Positions 50,951 to 59,946 of a DNA stretch of 64,000 bases are shown in pieces. Numbering within the stretch: the first letter of the stretch is position 1; every line of letters begins with the position of its first letter. The stretch is from contig CAVVAY010000013.1 in NCBI GenBank assembly GCA_963746465.1, positions 1-64,000 of the forward strand, given 5' to 3'. The translations under genes were made by a program, and so were the position numbers. The notes below the pieces were generated by a model. It saw only the letters and a list, made by a program, of their open reading frames with translations, was not told the origin of the DNA and did not search any database. The stretch is from CAVVAY01 sp963746465. GTDB lineage: Bacteria > Actinomycetota > Actinomycetes > JACCUZ01.

Positions 50951-51825
50951 CAGGCCGCCTCCCGCCGGTAGTCCTGCCAGGCCCAGCCCAGCGTGCGCCG
51001 GGCCAGCACCGAGAGCGCGTGCCGCCGGTACGCCGCCGTGCCCCGGACGTCGTCGATCGGTGACGCGTCGGCGGCGACCAGGTCGCCGAACCGGGTCGCG
51101 ACGGCGTCGGGGACGTCGTCGCGCGACTCCCAGAGGCCGTCGTCAGCGAGCGCGGCCGCGAGGAACTCCTCGGCGGTGCGCGCATGCCGCGGGGTCGGTG
51201 CCGCCGAGCCGATCGCCGCGCCGACCGCCCGCCGCTGCGGGTGCAGCGCCAGCCCGAAGGACGTCACAGCGATCACCATCGCGTTGCGGGTGCCGATCTT
51301 GGCGAACTGCTGGGGCCCAGCCACCGGTGGCAGCAGGACGGCGGCGATCAGCTCGTCCGGCTCCAGCGCACTCTTCTTGACGCCGGTGAAGAAGTCGGCC
51401 ACCGGCACCTGTCGCACTCCGCGCACCGACTCGACCTCGACCACGGCGTCGACCGCGAGCAGGACGGGGTGCGCGTCGCCGGCCGGCGAGGCCGAGCCCA
51501 GGTTGCCGCCGACCGTGCCGCGCACCCGGATCTGCGGGGACCCCACGGTCCGCGACGCCATCGCCAGCCCCGGTGCTTGCGCGGCCAGCTCGGTCATCAC
51601 CCGGGCGAAGGTCACGCCGGCGCCCAGCCGGATGCCGCCGTCCTCTGCGCGCGACCACTCGCGCAGCTCCTCGACCCGGGTCAGGTCGATCAGGACGTCC
51701 GGCCGGTGCCGGTCGAAGTTGAGCTCGACCATCACGTCGGTGCCGCCGGCGATGGGCACCGCACCGGGATGCTCGCTGCGCGCGGCCAGCGCGTCGGCCC
51801 ACGTGCTCGGCGCGAGGAACTCCAC
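50950..51825 (-). CDS. xdhB: Xanthine dehydrogenase, FAD-binding subunit
   Basis: Subunit of 291 residues with the molybdopterin-dehydrogenase FAD-binding fold: VPIAGGTDVMVELNFDRHRP at 27-46, VGSPQIRVRGTVGGNLGSASPAGD, and a C-terminal CO-dehydrogenase flavoprotein domain (FAKIGTRNAMVIAVTS). It is first in the nine-gene purine operon. The start at GTG 51825 has GAAGGGG about 10 bp before it; the frame is open upstream without homology. TATGTT (plus 51855-51860) is a possible -10 about 30 bp upstream. Confidence 0.9.
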   Translation of the reverse strand: MEFLAPSTWADALAARSEHPGAVPIAGGTDVMVELNFDRHRPDVLIDLTRVEELREWSRAEDGGIRLGAGVTFARVMTELAAQAPGLAMASRTVGSPQIRVRGTVGGNLGSASPAGDAHPVLLAVDAVVEVESVRGVRQVPVADFFTGVKKSALEPDELIAAVLLPPVAGPQQFAKIGTRNAMVIAVTSFGLALHPQRRAVGAAIGSAAPTPRHARTAEEFLAAALADDGLWESRDDVPDAVATRFGDLVAADASPIDDVRGTAAYRRHALSVLARRTLGWAWQDYRREAA

Positions 51826-51854
51826 TCCGACGACCCCTTCCCTCGGTGGGAGTG

Positions 51855-51860
51855 AACATA
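51855..51860 (-). promoter_or_regulatory. Candidate -10 of the purine operon
   Basis: TATGTT on the minus strand lies 29 bp before the FAD-subunit start codon, in the 50-bp gap behind the MEDS-HATPase gene. No convincing -35 is found at 16-18 bp. The operon may instead be read through from the upstream gene. Confidence 0.35.
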
Positions 51861-51875
51861 GGGCGTCCGGAGCGG

Positions 51876-52826
51876 TCAGGCGAGGCGGGCATGCAGCCGG
51901 ACGACCGTCCCGGCGGCGCCGGACCTGATCTGCACCAGGTCGCACAGCTGGTTGGCCAGCCACACCCCGCGACCGCCCATCCGGTCCACCGACGGGTGCT
52001 CGCGGCCGATCAGCGGGTCGGCGATGGTCCCGCTGTCGGACACCTCGCAGACCAGCGCCGAGGCCTCCCGCCAGAGCCGCAGCACACCAGCCCCACCGCC
52101 GTGCATCAGGCTGTTCGCCGCGATCTCGTCGACGCACAGCACCAGGTCCTCGGTCTCAGCCGACGGCATGCCGTGCTCGGCGCAGGTGCGCTGCACCAGC
52201 CGGCGTACCGCGCCCAGCTCCCCGGTCCCGAAGGCCAGCTCGACCGGGGCCCCGCCCGGCGGCGGCAACGGCCGGTGCCGCAGCGCGCGACGCGGCCGCT
52301 CCGGTCGGTAGCGGTCACTGGACGACCAGGTGCCGGCGTCCAGCACCATCGGGTGGTTCGCCCGGGCCTCCTCGATGACCTCGCCCGGCAGCGCGGTGAC
52401 GTCGTACGGGCAGAGCAGCCGCCAGGCCGGACCGCCCTCGAACGCCAGGTTCAGCAGCGACTCGTGCTGGTGGCACTCGGCCAGCTCCGCCTCGCTGCGG
52501 CCGGCCCAGATCGGCTCGCCCAGCCCCCGGACCGAGCGACCGGCGGCGAGGTTCCTCGCGAGGAAGTCCCGCCACACCGGAATGATCCGCGCCGGGTTCG
52601 CACCCACCTCGGCCATGTCGACGATCTGCACGCCGGGCACACCGAGGAACAGCGACCGCAGGGCGGCGAGCCGCTCACCGCCGGTGGCGACCAGCACGGC
52701 CTCGTCGCGCTCGATGCCCTCCCGGAGGAAACCGCAGACCTCTTCCAGGAACTCGGGCAGCGAGGAGTACAGGAAGGCCTCGTGCGAGAACTCGTCGACA
52801 CGGTCGACCGTCGAGGCACTGGTCAC
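51876..52826 (-). CDS. MEDS-domain/HATPase anti-sigma-like regulator
   Basis: Regulatory protein of 316 residues. Residues 10-170 form a MEDS sensory domain (FSHEAFLYSSLPEFLEEVCGFL, LVATGGERLAALRSLF, HQHESLLNLAF, CPYDVTALP). Residues 200-316 are a GHKL ATPase of the RsbW type with N-box VLCVDEIAANSLMHGG and G-box GGRGVWLANQLCD. Such fusions are common in actinomycetes and are thought to bind anti-anti-sigma or sigma factors. The start GTG 52826 follows TACGGT (plus 52833-52838) by 6 bp. It lies at the head of the purine operon, 50 bp before the FAD subunit, so co-transcription is possible. Confidence 0.85.
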   Translation of the reverse strand: MTSASTVDRVDEFSHEAFLYSSLPEFLEEVCGFLREGIERDEAVLVATGGERLAALRSLFLGVPGVQIVDMAEVGANPARIIPVWRDFLARNLAAGRSVRGLGEPIWAGRSEAELAECHQHESLLNLAFEGGPAWRLLCPYDVTALPGEVIEEARANHPMVLDAGTWSSSDRYRPERPRRALRHRPLPPPGGAPVELAFGTGELGAVRRLVQRTCAEHGMPSAETEDLVLCVDEIAANSLMHGGGAGVLRLWREASALVCEVSDSGTIADPLIGREHPSVDRMGGRGVWLANQLCDLVQIRSGAAGTVVRLHARLA

Positions 52827-52889
52827 CGGGTCACCGTACGCCGGATCGACGATCCCCGTCGTACGACCGCAAACGCGGACCAACTGCCC

Positions 52890-52919
52890 TTGACCGGGCA
52901 ACGACCTGCTCCCTAGGGT
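52890..52919 (+). promoter_or_regulatory. Promoter of the glyoxylate/glycolate operon
   Basis: TTGACC (52890-52895) and TAGGGT (52914-52919) are separated by 18 bp, a good housekeeping-sigma pair. The start codon of the glycerate kinase gene lies 39 bp after the -10, with GGGAGGA between. This is the only clear promoter before glxK-aceB-glcDEF. Confidence 0.65.
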
Positions 52920-52958
52920 CGCGCAGCAGGAGAGACCTCCACATGCGGGAGGACAGGT

Positions 52959-54161
52959 GTGACCGCAGCGTCGCGGCTGACCGTGGTCGTCGCCCCCGAC
53001 TCGTTCAAAGGGAGCCTCCCTGCGCACGAGGTGGCGGCGGCGGTCGAGACCGGCCTGCGCTCGGCGGCCGCCGGCTCCGGGGCGGAGCTCGAGATACGCC
53101 GGCACCCGGTGGCCGACGGCGGCGAGGGCACCGTGGACGTCCTGCTGGCCGCCGGCTGGCGACGCCGCGAACGCACGGTGGCAGGCCCCACCGGCGAGCC
53201 GGTCCGCGCCGCGTTCGCCCTGTCGCCCGACGGTGCCGGGACGCTCACGGCGGTCGTGGAGCTCGCGGCGGCGTCCGGGCTCACTCTGCTGCCCGGCGCG
53301 ACCCCGGACCCGCGCAACGCGGGCACGCACGGCACCGGCGAGCTGATCGCGGCCGCGCTGGAGGAGGGTGTCGCACGCCTGGTGCTCGGCATCGGCGGCA
53401 GCGCGACGACCGACGGCGGTGCCGGGATGGCCGCGGCTCTCGGCGTCCGCCTGCTGGACGGCAGCGACCGGCCGCTCCCGGCCGGCGGCGCGGCGCTGAC
53501 CGGGCTGGCCCGGATCGACACCTCACGCCTGGACCGGCGGCTGGCCGGCACGGAGGTCGTCGTCGCCTGCGACGTCGACAACCCGTTGACCGGTCCGACA
53601 GGGGCCGCCGCGGTGTACGGACCGCAGAAGGGCGCGACTGCCGCCGACGTCACCGTGCTCGACGCCGGGCTGGCCCGCCTGGCGCAGCTGCTGCACCGAG
53701 ACCACGACATCGACGTCGACCGGATTCCCGGCGCGGGCGCCGCAGGTGGTGTGGGGGCAGGTGCGGTGGCCTTCCTCGGCGCCCGCCTCACACCCGGCAT
53801 CGACCTGCTGCTCGACCTCGTCGGCTTCGACCAGGCGCTGGTCGGCGCCCACCTCGTGATCACCGGCGAGGGCTCCTTCGACCACCAGTCGCTGGCCGGC
53901 AAGGCACCGGTGGGAGTCGCGCGCCGGGCTCGCGCCGCCGGCGTGCCGGTCGTGGTGCTGGCCGGGCGGGTCGACCTGGACGCCGCCGACCGGGCCCGGC
54001 TCGCCGACCTCGGGATCATCAGCACCTGTGCGCTGCTCGACCTGGAGCCGGACCCCGCTCTCGCGATGGCGCGGCCCGGCCCGTTGCTGGGCGAGCTCGC
54101 GGCCCGGGCGTTCCACGCCCTCCCCACCAGGTCGAGCGCGCAACCGAGAGGAGCAGCATGA
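52959..54161 (+). CDS. glxK: Glycerate 2-kinase, GlxK/GarK family
   Basis: Type I glycerate kinase of 400 residues that phosphorylates D-glycerate to 2-phosphoglycerate. The signature VVVAPDSFKGSLPAHEVAAAV is at 10-30, with RRHPVADGGEGTVDVL, IGGSATTDGGAGMAAALG and DLVITGEGSFDHQSLAGKAP-like blocks. It serves the glycerate branch of glyoxylate metabolism; glyoxylate carboligase and tartronate semialdehyde reductase are not recognised in this window. It starts at GTG 52959, with GGGAGGA just before. The stop overlaps the malate synthase start (ATGA). Confidence 0.92.
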   Translation: MTAASRLTVVVAPDSFKGSLPAHEVAAAVETGLRSAAAGSGAELEIRRHPVADGGEGTVDVLLAAGWRRRERTVAGPTGEPVRAAFALSPDGAGTLTAVVELAAASGLTLLPGATPDPRNAGTHGTGELIAAALEEGVARLVLGIGGSATTDGGAGMAAALGVRLLDGSDRPLPAGGAALTGLARIDTSRLDRRLAGTEVVVACDVDNPLTGPTGAAAVYGPQKGATAADVTVLDAGLARLAQLLHRDHDIDVDRIPGAGAAGGVGAGAVAFLGARLTPGIDLLLDLVGFDQALVGAHLVITGEGSFDHQSLAGKAPVGVARRARAAGVPVVVLAGRVDLDAADRARLADLGIISTCALLDLEPDPALAMARPGPLLGELAARAFHALPTRSSAQPRGAA

Positions 54162-55753
54162 CCGACAGCAGCGTCCGGATCGACGGACCGATGAAGGACC
54201 GGTACGACGAGGTCCTGACCGATGAGGCGCTCGCCTTCCTGGCCGACCTGCACCGCCGCTTCGACGCCCGACGCCGTGAGCTGCTGGCCCTGCGGGACCA
54301 GCGGTACGCCGAGCTGGCCGCCGGCGAAATGCTCGACTTCCTTCCCGAGACCAAGGACGTCCGCGAGGACGACAGCTGGCGGGTCGCCCCGCCTGCTCCC
54401 GGTCTGGTCGACCGGCGGGCCGAGATCACCGGCCCGACCGACCGCAAGATGACCATCAACGCGCTCAACTCCGGTGCCCGGGTGTGGCTGGCCGACCTCG
54501 AGGATGCCAACACCCCGCTGTGGGAGAACCTGGTCGAGGGACAGCTGAACCTGCGCGACGCGATCGACCGGCAGATCGACTTCAGCTCGCCCGAAGGCAA
54601 GTCCTACGCACTTGCCGACGACGTCGCGACCATCGTGGTCCGGCCGCGTGGCTGGCACCTGCCGGAGAAGCACATCCTGGTCGACGATCAGCGGACCTCC
54701 GGCAGCCTCACCGACTTCGGCCTCTACTTCTTCCACTGCGCGCAGCGCCAGCTCGACAACGGGCTCGGGCCGTACTTCTACCTGCCGAAGATGGAGAGCC
54801 ACCTCGAGGCCCGGCTGTGGAACGACGTCTTCGTGCACGCGCAGGACGCTCTGGGCATCCCGCAGGGGACGATCCGGGCCACCGTGCTGATCGAGACCTA
54901 TCCGGCCGCCTTCGAGATGGAGGAGATCCTCTACGAGCTGCGTGACCACTCGGCCGGCCTGAACGCGGGCCGCTGGGACTACATGTTCTCGGTCATCAAG
55001 AAGTTCCGCACTCGCGGCGAGGACTTCCTGCTGCCGGACCGCAACGCAGTGACCATGACGGTGCCGTTCATGCGGGCCTACACCGAGCTGCTGGTGCGCA
55101 CCTGCCACAAGCGCGGCGCGCACGCGATCGGCGGGATGGCCGCGTTCATCCCGAGCAAGGACGAGGAGACGAACAGGGCCGCGTTCGAGAAGGTCCGCGA
55201 CGACAAGACCCGGGAGGCCGGCGACGGGTTCGACGGGTCCTGGGTGGCCCACCCGGCGATGGTGCCCCTGTGCACCGAGGTGTTCGACGCGGTGCTCGGC
55301 GACCGGCCCAACCAGGTCGACCGGACCCGGGACGAGGTGCAGGTCAGCGCCGAGCAGCTGCTCGACGTGAAGAGCACGCCCGGCGCGGTCACCGAGGGCG
55401 GCCTGCGGTCCAACATCAGCGTCGGCGTGCAGTACCTCGAGGCCTGGCTGCGCGGCTCGGGCGCGGTCGGCATCAACAACATGATGGAGGACGCCGCCAC
55501 CGCGGAGATCTCGCGGTCGCAGGTGTGGCAGTGGCTGCACAACGACATCCGGCTGGACAACGGCGAGACCGTCACCCGTGACCTGGTGGAGCGCCTGATC
55601 GAGGAGGAGGTCGGGACCATCCGGTCGAAGGTAGGCGACGAGGCGTTCGCGAAGGGGCGGTGGGAGGACGCACGCGGGTTGTTCACCGAGATGGCGCTGT
55701 CCGAGGACTTCGAGGACTTCCTGACCATCCCGGCGTACGAGCGCATGCCCTAG
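54158..55753 (+). CDS. aceB: Malate synthase A
   Basis: Condenses glyoxylate with acetyl-CoA to malate. The 531-residue length and motifs are those of the A isoform: DLEDANTPLWENLVEGQLNLRD, IVVRPRGWHLPEKH, LIETYPAAFEMEEILYELRDHSAGLNAGRWDYMFS, and AHAIGGMAAFIPS. It is translationally coupled to glxK by a 4-bp overlap and lies 10 bp before glcD. No isocitrate lyase is present here, so its glyoxylate probably comes from glycolate and from ureides (context inference). Confidence 0.95.
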   Translation: MTDSSVRIDGPMKDRYDEVLTDEALAFLADLHRRFDARRRELLALRDQRYAELAAGEMLDFLPETKDVREDDSWRVAPPAPGLVDRRAEITGPTDRKMTINALNSGARVWLADLEDANTPLWENLVEGQLNLRDAIDRQIDFSSPEGKSYALADDVATIVVRPRGWHLPEKHILVDDQRTSGSLTDFGLYFFHCAQRQLDNGLGPYFYLPKMESHLEARLWNDVFVHAQDALGIPQGTIRATVLIETYPAAFEMEEILYELRDHSAGLNAGRWDYMFSVIKKFRTRGEDFLLPDRNAVTMTVPFMRAYTELLVRTCHKRGAHAIGGMAAFIPSKDEETNRAAFEKVRDDKTREAGDGFDGSWVAHPAMVPLCTEVFDAVLGDRPNQVDRTRDEVQVSAEQLLDVKSTPGAVTEGGLRSNISVGVQYLEAWLRGSGAVGINNMMEDAATAEISRSQVWQWLHNDIRLDNGETVTRDLVERLIEEEVGTIRSKVGDEAFAKGRWEDARGLFTEMALSEDFEDFLTIPAYERMP

Positions 55754-55763
55754 GGCGCAGGCC

Positions 55764-57230
55764 GTGACCACGGGGACTCTCGACCGGCTCGCCGCCCGGC
55801 TGCGCGCCGAGCTGGGCGACGACGCCGTCCTGACCGACCGGGCGCAGCTGCGCACCTACGAGTGCGACGGCCTGGCTCAGTACAAGGTGACCCCGGCGAT
55901 CGTGGTGCTGCCGCGCAGCACCGCGCAGGTGGCCGACGTCGTGCGCGGGTGCATCGACGCGAAGGTGCCGTACGTCGCACGCGGCTCCGGCACCGGGCTG
56001 TCCGGCGGGGCGCTGCCGCACGCCGACGGTGTCCTCGTCGTCCTCTCGCAGATGCGGGAGGTCATCGACGTCGACCCGGCCGACCAGCGGGCGGTGGTGC
56101 AGCCCGGCGTCATCAACCTGCAGGTGACCCGGTCCGCCGCGCCGGCTGGCTACTACTACGCCCCGGACCCGTCCAGCCAGCAGATCTGCTCGATCGGCGG
56201 CAACGTCGCGGAGAACTCGGGCGGTGCTCACTGTCTGAAGTACGGCTTCACCACCAACCACGTCGCCGGCCTCGAGGTCGTGGTGCCCGACGGGACGGTG
56301 GTCCGGCTCGGCGGCCGCGCGCCCGATCCGCCCGGCTACGACCTGATCGGCGCGTTCGTCGGGTCCGAGGGCACCCTCGGCATCACCACTGAGGTCACCG
56401 TGCGCCTCACCCGGGCTCCCGAGACGGTGCGCACCCTGCTGGCCGCCTTCCCGTCGACCGACGAGGCCGGCGGTGCGGTGTCCGCGGTCATCGGCGCCGG
56501 CGTCGTGCCGGCCGCGATCGAGATGATGGACGCCCTCGCCATCGAGGCGGCCGAGGCCGCCGTGCACTGCAACTACCCGGCGGGTGCCGGTGCCGTGCTG
56601 GTGGTCGAGCTGGACGGCCCGCGCGCCGAGGTGGAGGCGCAGTTCGCCGAGGTGGAGCGGCACTGCCACGACAACGGCGCGTTCGAGATCCGGATCGCCC
56701 AGGACGATGCCGAGCGCGCGCTGTTCTGGAAAGGCCGCAAGTCGGCGTTCGCCGCCGTCGGCCGGATCAGCCCTGACTACATCGTGCAGGACGGCGTCAT
56801 CCCGCGAACTGCGCTGCCCGAGGTGCTGCGCCGGATCGCTTCGCTGTCCGACGGGTCAGGAGTGCGGGTCGCCAACGTGTTCCACGCCGGCGACGGCAAC
56901 CTGCACCCGCTGGTGCTCTTCGACGACGCCGTCGCCGGCCAGACCGAGGAGGCCGAGCAGGTGTCGGCGTCGATCCTCGACCTGTGCATCGAGCACGGCG
57001 GCTCGATCACCGGCGAGCACGGCGTCGGCGTCGACAAGGCGAGGTACATGCCGCGGATGTACACCGAGGACGACCTGGACACGATGCAGATGCTCCGCTG
57101 TGCCTTCGACCCGCACCACCTGTCCAACCCGGGCAAGGTCTTTCCCACACCCCGGCTGTGCGGCGAGATCCCGGGCCGGCACAAGGGCCCGCACCCGCTG
57201 CAGCAGGCCGGTCTGGCGGAGGTGTTCTGA
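55764..57230 (+). CDS. glcD: Glycolate oxidase subunit GlcD
   Basis: FAD-linked oxidase of 488 residues that oxidises glycolate (or D-lactate) to glyoxylate (or pyruvate), feeding electrons to the membrane chain through GlcE/GlcF. FAD-binding motifs are PYVARGSGTGLSGGALP, SIGGNVAENSGGAHCLKYG and GSEGTLGITTEVTV; the C-terminal catalytic segment includes NVFHAGDGNLHPLVLF and GSITGEHGVGVDK. It starts at GTG 55764. It is followed 1 bp after its stop by glcE. Confidence 0.93.
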   Translation: MTTGTLDRLAARLRAELGDDAVLTDRAQLRTYECDGLAQYKVTPAIVVLPRSTAQVADVVRGCIDAKVPYVARGSGTGLSGGALPHADGVLVVLSQMREVIDVDPADQRAVVQPGVINLQVTRSAAPAGYYYAPDPSSQQICSIGGNVAENSGGAHCLKYGFTTNHVAGLEVVVPDGTVVRLGGRAPDPPGYDLIGAFVGSEGTLGITTEVTVRLTRAPETVRTLLAAFPSTDEAGGAVSAVIGAGVVPAAIEMMDALAIEAAEAAVHCNYPAGAGAVLVVELDGPRAEVEAQFAEVERHCHDNGAFEIRIAQDDAERALFWKGRKSAFAAVGRISPDYIVQDGVIPRTALPEVLRRIASLSDGSGVRVANVFHAGDGNLHPLVLFDDAVAGQTEEAEQVSASILDLCIEHGGSITGEHGVGVDKARYMPRMYTEDDLDTMQMLRCAFDPHHLSNPGKVFPTPRLCGEIPGRHKGPHPLQQAGLAEVF

Positions 57231-57231
57231 C

Positions 57232-58479
57232 GTGGCGGCGGGCGACCCGGTGCGCGACGACCTGAAGAAGGTCGCGCAGGCCCGGGCCGTCCGCGGGGCG
57301 CGTGACGACATCGCGGGCGTCCGGCCCCGCTACGTCGCGTCACCGGCCTCGACCGACGAGGTGGCCGAGGTGATCCGGGTGGCGGCGCGGCACGACCTGA
57401 CCGTCGTGCCCCGTGGGGCCGGCACCACGATCGGCTGGGGAGTGCCGCCCTCGCGTGCCGACCTCGTGCTGGACACCACGCGCATCACCGGCGTCGTCGA
57501 GCACGCGGCCGGCGACCTCGTCGTCACGGTCCGCGCCGGGACGCCGGTCAGCGAGCTGCAGGGCGTGGTGGCCGAAGCCGGCCAGCAGCTCGCGCTGGAC
57601 ACGCCCTATCCCGCGGCCACTGTCGGCGGCACGCTGGCGGTGGGCACCAGCGGGCCGCGGCGGCTGCTCTACGGCACCGCGCGTGACCTGCTGATCGGCG
57701 TCACCTTCGTCCGGGGCGACGGCGTCGTCGCCAAGGCCGGCGGCAGGGTGGTGAAGAACGTCGCGGGCTACGACTTCGGCAAGCTGCTCCACGGGTCCTT
57801 CGGCACCCTCGGCGTCATCACCGAGGCGGTGTTCCGCCTGCACCCGCGCCCGGCCGCACGCCGCACCGTGACCGCGCTCTGCGTCGACGCCGCCTCGGCC
57901 GGGCGGGCAGCACTGTCCGTCCTCGGCTCGCAGGTCGTGCCGACGGCGGTCGAGATCGACGCGCTGGACGACGGCAGCGTGGCGGTCACGGTGCTGATCG
58001 AGGGTGTCGAGGCCGGCGTCGAGGGCCGGACCGCGGTGGTCCTGGAGCTGCTCGGCAGCGACGCGACCGAAGGTGGCGAGCCCCCGCCGGGTTTCGGGTC
58101 CCTGCCGTTCGACGCCGACGGCACCGGCCTGAAGGTCACCTCGTCGCTGAGCGGGGTCGCACCGGTGCTCGCGGCTGCCCAGCTGATCGCGCAGCACCAG
58201 GACGTCGCGCTGGCCGTCCGCGGCTCGGCAGCCGGTGTCCTCTACGCCGGGCTGCCCGCGTCGACCGACCCGGCGGCGGCCGCGGCGGTCGTCGTCGGCC
58301 TGCGCGCGGCAGCGGCGCCGTACGACGGGACCGTCAGCGTGCTCACCGCCCCGGCCGAGGTCCGTGACAAGGTCGACGTGTGGGGGCCGGTGCCCGGCCT
58401 CGAGGTGATGCGCCGCCTCAAGCACGAGCTCGACCCCGCTCACCGGCTCTCGCCGGGCCGCTTCGTCGGAGGTATCTGA
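57232..58479 (+). CDS. glcE: Glycolate oxidase subunit GlcE
   Basis: Second flavin-domain subunit of glycolate oxidase, 415 residues. The PCMH-type FAD fold is clear: VVPRGAGTTIGWGVPPSRADLVLDT, ATVGGTLAVGTSGPRRLLYG, KAGGRVVKNVAGYDFGKLLHGSFGTLGVITE. It is somewhat longer than E. coli GlcE and ends MRRLKHELDPAHRLSPGRFVGG, as usual. It starts at GTG 57232, 1 bp after the glcD stop; 3 bp separate it from glcF. Confidence 0.9.
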   Translation: MAAGDPVRDDLKKVAQARAVRGARDDIAGVRPRYVASPASTDEVAEVIRVAARHDLTVVPRGAGTTIGWGVPPSRADLVLDTTRITGVVEHAAGDLVVTVRAGTPVSELQGVVAEAGQQLALDTPYPAATVGGTLAVGTSGPRRLLYGTARDLLIGVTFVRGDGVVAKAGGRVVKNVAGYDFGKLLHGSFGTLGVITEAVFRLHPRPAARRTVTALCVDAASAGRAALSVLGSQVVPTAVEIDALDDGSVAVTVLIEGVEAGVEGRTAVVLELLGSDATEGGEPPPGFGSLPFDADGTGLKVTSSLSGVAPVLAAAQLIAQHQDVALAVRGSAAGVLYAGLPASTDPAAAAAVVVGLRAAAAPYDGTVSVLTAPAEVRDKVDVWGPVPGLEVMRRLKHELDPAHRLSPGRFVGGI

Positions 58480-58482
58480 CAC

Positions 58483-59895
58483 ATGACGTCGCCACCCGTA
58501 GACGCGACGCACGGCACCCTCGGCGAGGACGGGCCGCAGCGGACGCCGGCGCCCGCCGGCGTACCGGCCTTCGACGCCCACCGACCGCCGTCGGCCGAGC
58601 TGGCCGCCGACTGCGTGCACTGCGGCTTCTGCCTGCCGACCTGCCCTACCTACGCGCTCTGGGGCGAGGAGATGGACAGCCCGCGCGGGCGCATCTACCT
58701 GATGCAGGCCGGCCTGGACGGCGAACCGCTGTCCGACGCGATGGTCGGGCACTTCGACGCCTGCCTCGGCTGCATGGCCTGCGTGACGGCGTGCCCGTCC
58801 GGCGTGCAGTACGACAAGCTGATCGAGGCGACCCGGGCCCAGGTCGAGCGCCGGCATCGCCGGCCGCTGAGCGACCGGCTGCTGCGCGGGGCGATCTTCG
58901 CGCTGTTCCCGCACCCGCGGCGGCTGAGGCTGCTGCGCGGCCCGCTCACGGCGTACCGGCGGTCCGGGCTGCAGCGTGCGGTCCAGCGCAGCGGTGTGCT
59001 GCACCGGCTCTCGCCGAGCCTGGCTGCGATGGAGTCGCTGGCTCCCGTGGTGCGAGCCGCGCCGCCACTGCCCGAGCGGGTCGCGGCCCGCGGCCCGCGC
59101 CGGGCCGTGGTCGGAATGCTCACCGGCTGCGTGCAGCGGGAGTTCTTCCCGCGGGTCAACGCCGCCACCGCCCGAGTCCTGGCCATGGAGGGCTGCGACG
59201 TCGTCATCCCGCGCAACCAGAGCTGCTGCGGAGCTCTGAGCGTGCACAACGGGCGCGAGGCCGAGGCGATGGCCTTCGCCCGTAGCACGGTCGACACCTT
59301 CGAGGCGGCCGGCGTCGAGCACGTCGTCGTCAACGCGGCGGGCTGCGGCTCGTCGATGAAGGAGTACGCCGAGCTGCTGCGGGACGACCCGGCGTACGCC
59401 GATCGGGCCGCCCGGTTCGCGGCCTCGGTGCGTGACGTGTCCGAGCTGATCGACGAGCTCGGGCCGGTCGCCGGCCGGCATCCGCTGCCGATGACCGTCG
59501 CCTACCACGACGCCTGCCACCTCGGTCACGCCCAAGGGGTGCGGGCCCAGCCCCGTGCGTTGCTGCGCGGCATCCCCGGGCTCGAGCTGCGCGAGGTGGC
59601 CGACCCGGACATCTGCTGCGGCTCGGCGGGCGTCTACAACTTGCTCTTCCCGCAGGCCGCCGGCGAGCTCGGCGACCGTAAGGCCCGCTCGGTGCTGGCC
59701 ACCGGGGCCGAGGTGATGGTCACCGCCAACCCGGGGTGCCTCATGCAGGTCGCGGCAGCCGTCGAGCGGCAGGGCGGCCGGCTGCTGCTGGCCCACACCA
59801 TCGAGGTCCTCGATGCCTCGTTGCGCGGCCGGACCGTCGAGCAGATGACCCAGGGACTCGCGCTCGGGTTTACCCGCCGGCAGACTGTGACATAG
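58483..59895 (+). CDS. glcF: Glycolate oxidase iron-sulfur subunit GlcF
   Basis: Iron-sulfur subunit of 470 residues. Two 4Fe-4S ferredoxin motifs use Cys44/47/50/54 (CVHCGFCLPTC) and Cys94/97/100/104 (CLGCMACVTAC). Two CCG-type cysteine-rich domains follow (GCVQREFFP with SCCGALSVHNG, and ACHLGHAQGVR with CCGSAGVYNLLFP), as in GlcF/LutA/HdrB. It transfers electrons from GlcD/GlcE to the quinone pool. The stop codon lies inside a CRP-like site that precedes the permease gene. Confidence 0.93.
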   Translation: MTSPPVDATHGTLGEDGPQRTPAPAGVPAFDAHRPPSAELAADCVHCGFCLPTCPTYALWGEEMDSPRGRIYLMQAGLDGEPLSDAMVGHFDACLGCMACVTACPSGVQYDKLIEATRAQVERRHRRPLSDRLLRGAIFALFPHPRRLRLLRGPLTAYRRSGLQRAVQRSGVLHRLSPSLAAMESLAPVVRAAPPLPERVAARGPRRAVVGMLTGCVQREFFPRVNAATARVLAMEGCDVVIPRNQSCCGALSVHNGREAEAMAFARSTVDTFEAAGVEHVVVNAAGCGSSMKEYAELLRDDPAYADRAARFAASVRDVSELIDELGPVAGRHPLPMTVAYHDACHLGHAQGVRAQPRALLRGIPGLELREVADPDICCGSAGVYNLLFPQAAGELGDRKARSVLATGAEVMVTANPGCLMQVAAAVERQGGRLLLAHTIEVLDASLRGRTVEQMTQGLALGFTRRQTVT

Positions 59896-59901
59896 ACCAC
59901 A
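59886..59901 (+). promoter_or_regulatory. CRP/GlxR-like binding site
   Basis: TGTGACATAGACCACA matches the actinobacterial cAMP-receptor (GlxR) consensus TGTGANNTANNTCACA at every defined position except one (C for T in the right arm). It spans the glcF stop codon and lies 46 bp before the permease start. Activation or repression cannot be told; no good -35/-10 was found between it and the gene. Confidence 0.6.
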
Positions 59902-59946
59902 TACAGGCGGAAACTGCCCGGCGATTGCACGTCCGGAGGCTGACCC

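Noticed and set aside
52858..52867. GTCGTACGAC as an operator between the two divergent metabolic operons
   Set aside because: A 10-bp GC-rich palindrome is expected by chance here and has no second copy near either promoter.
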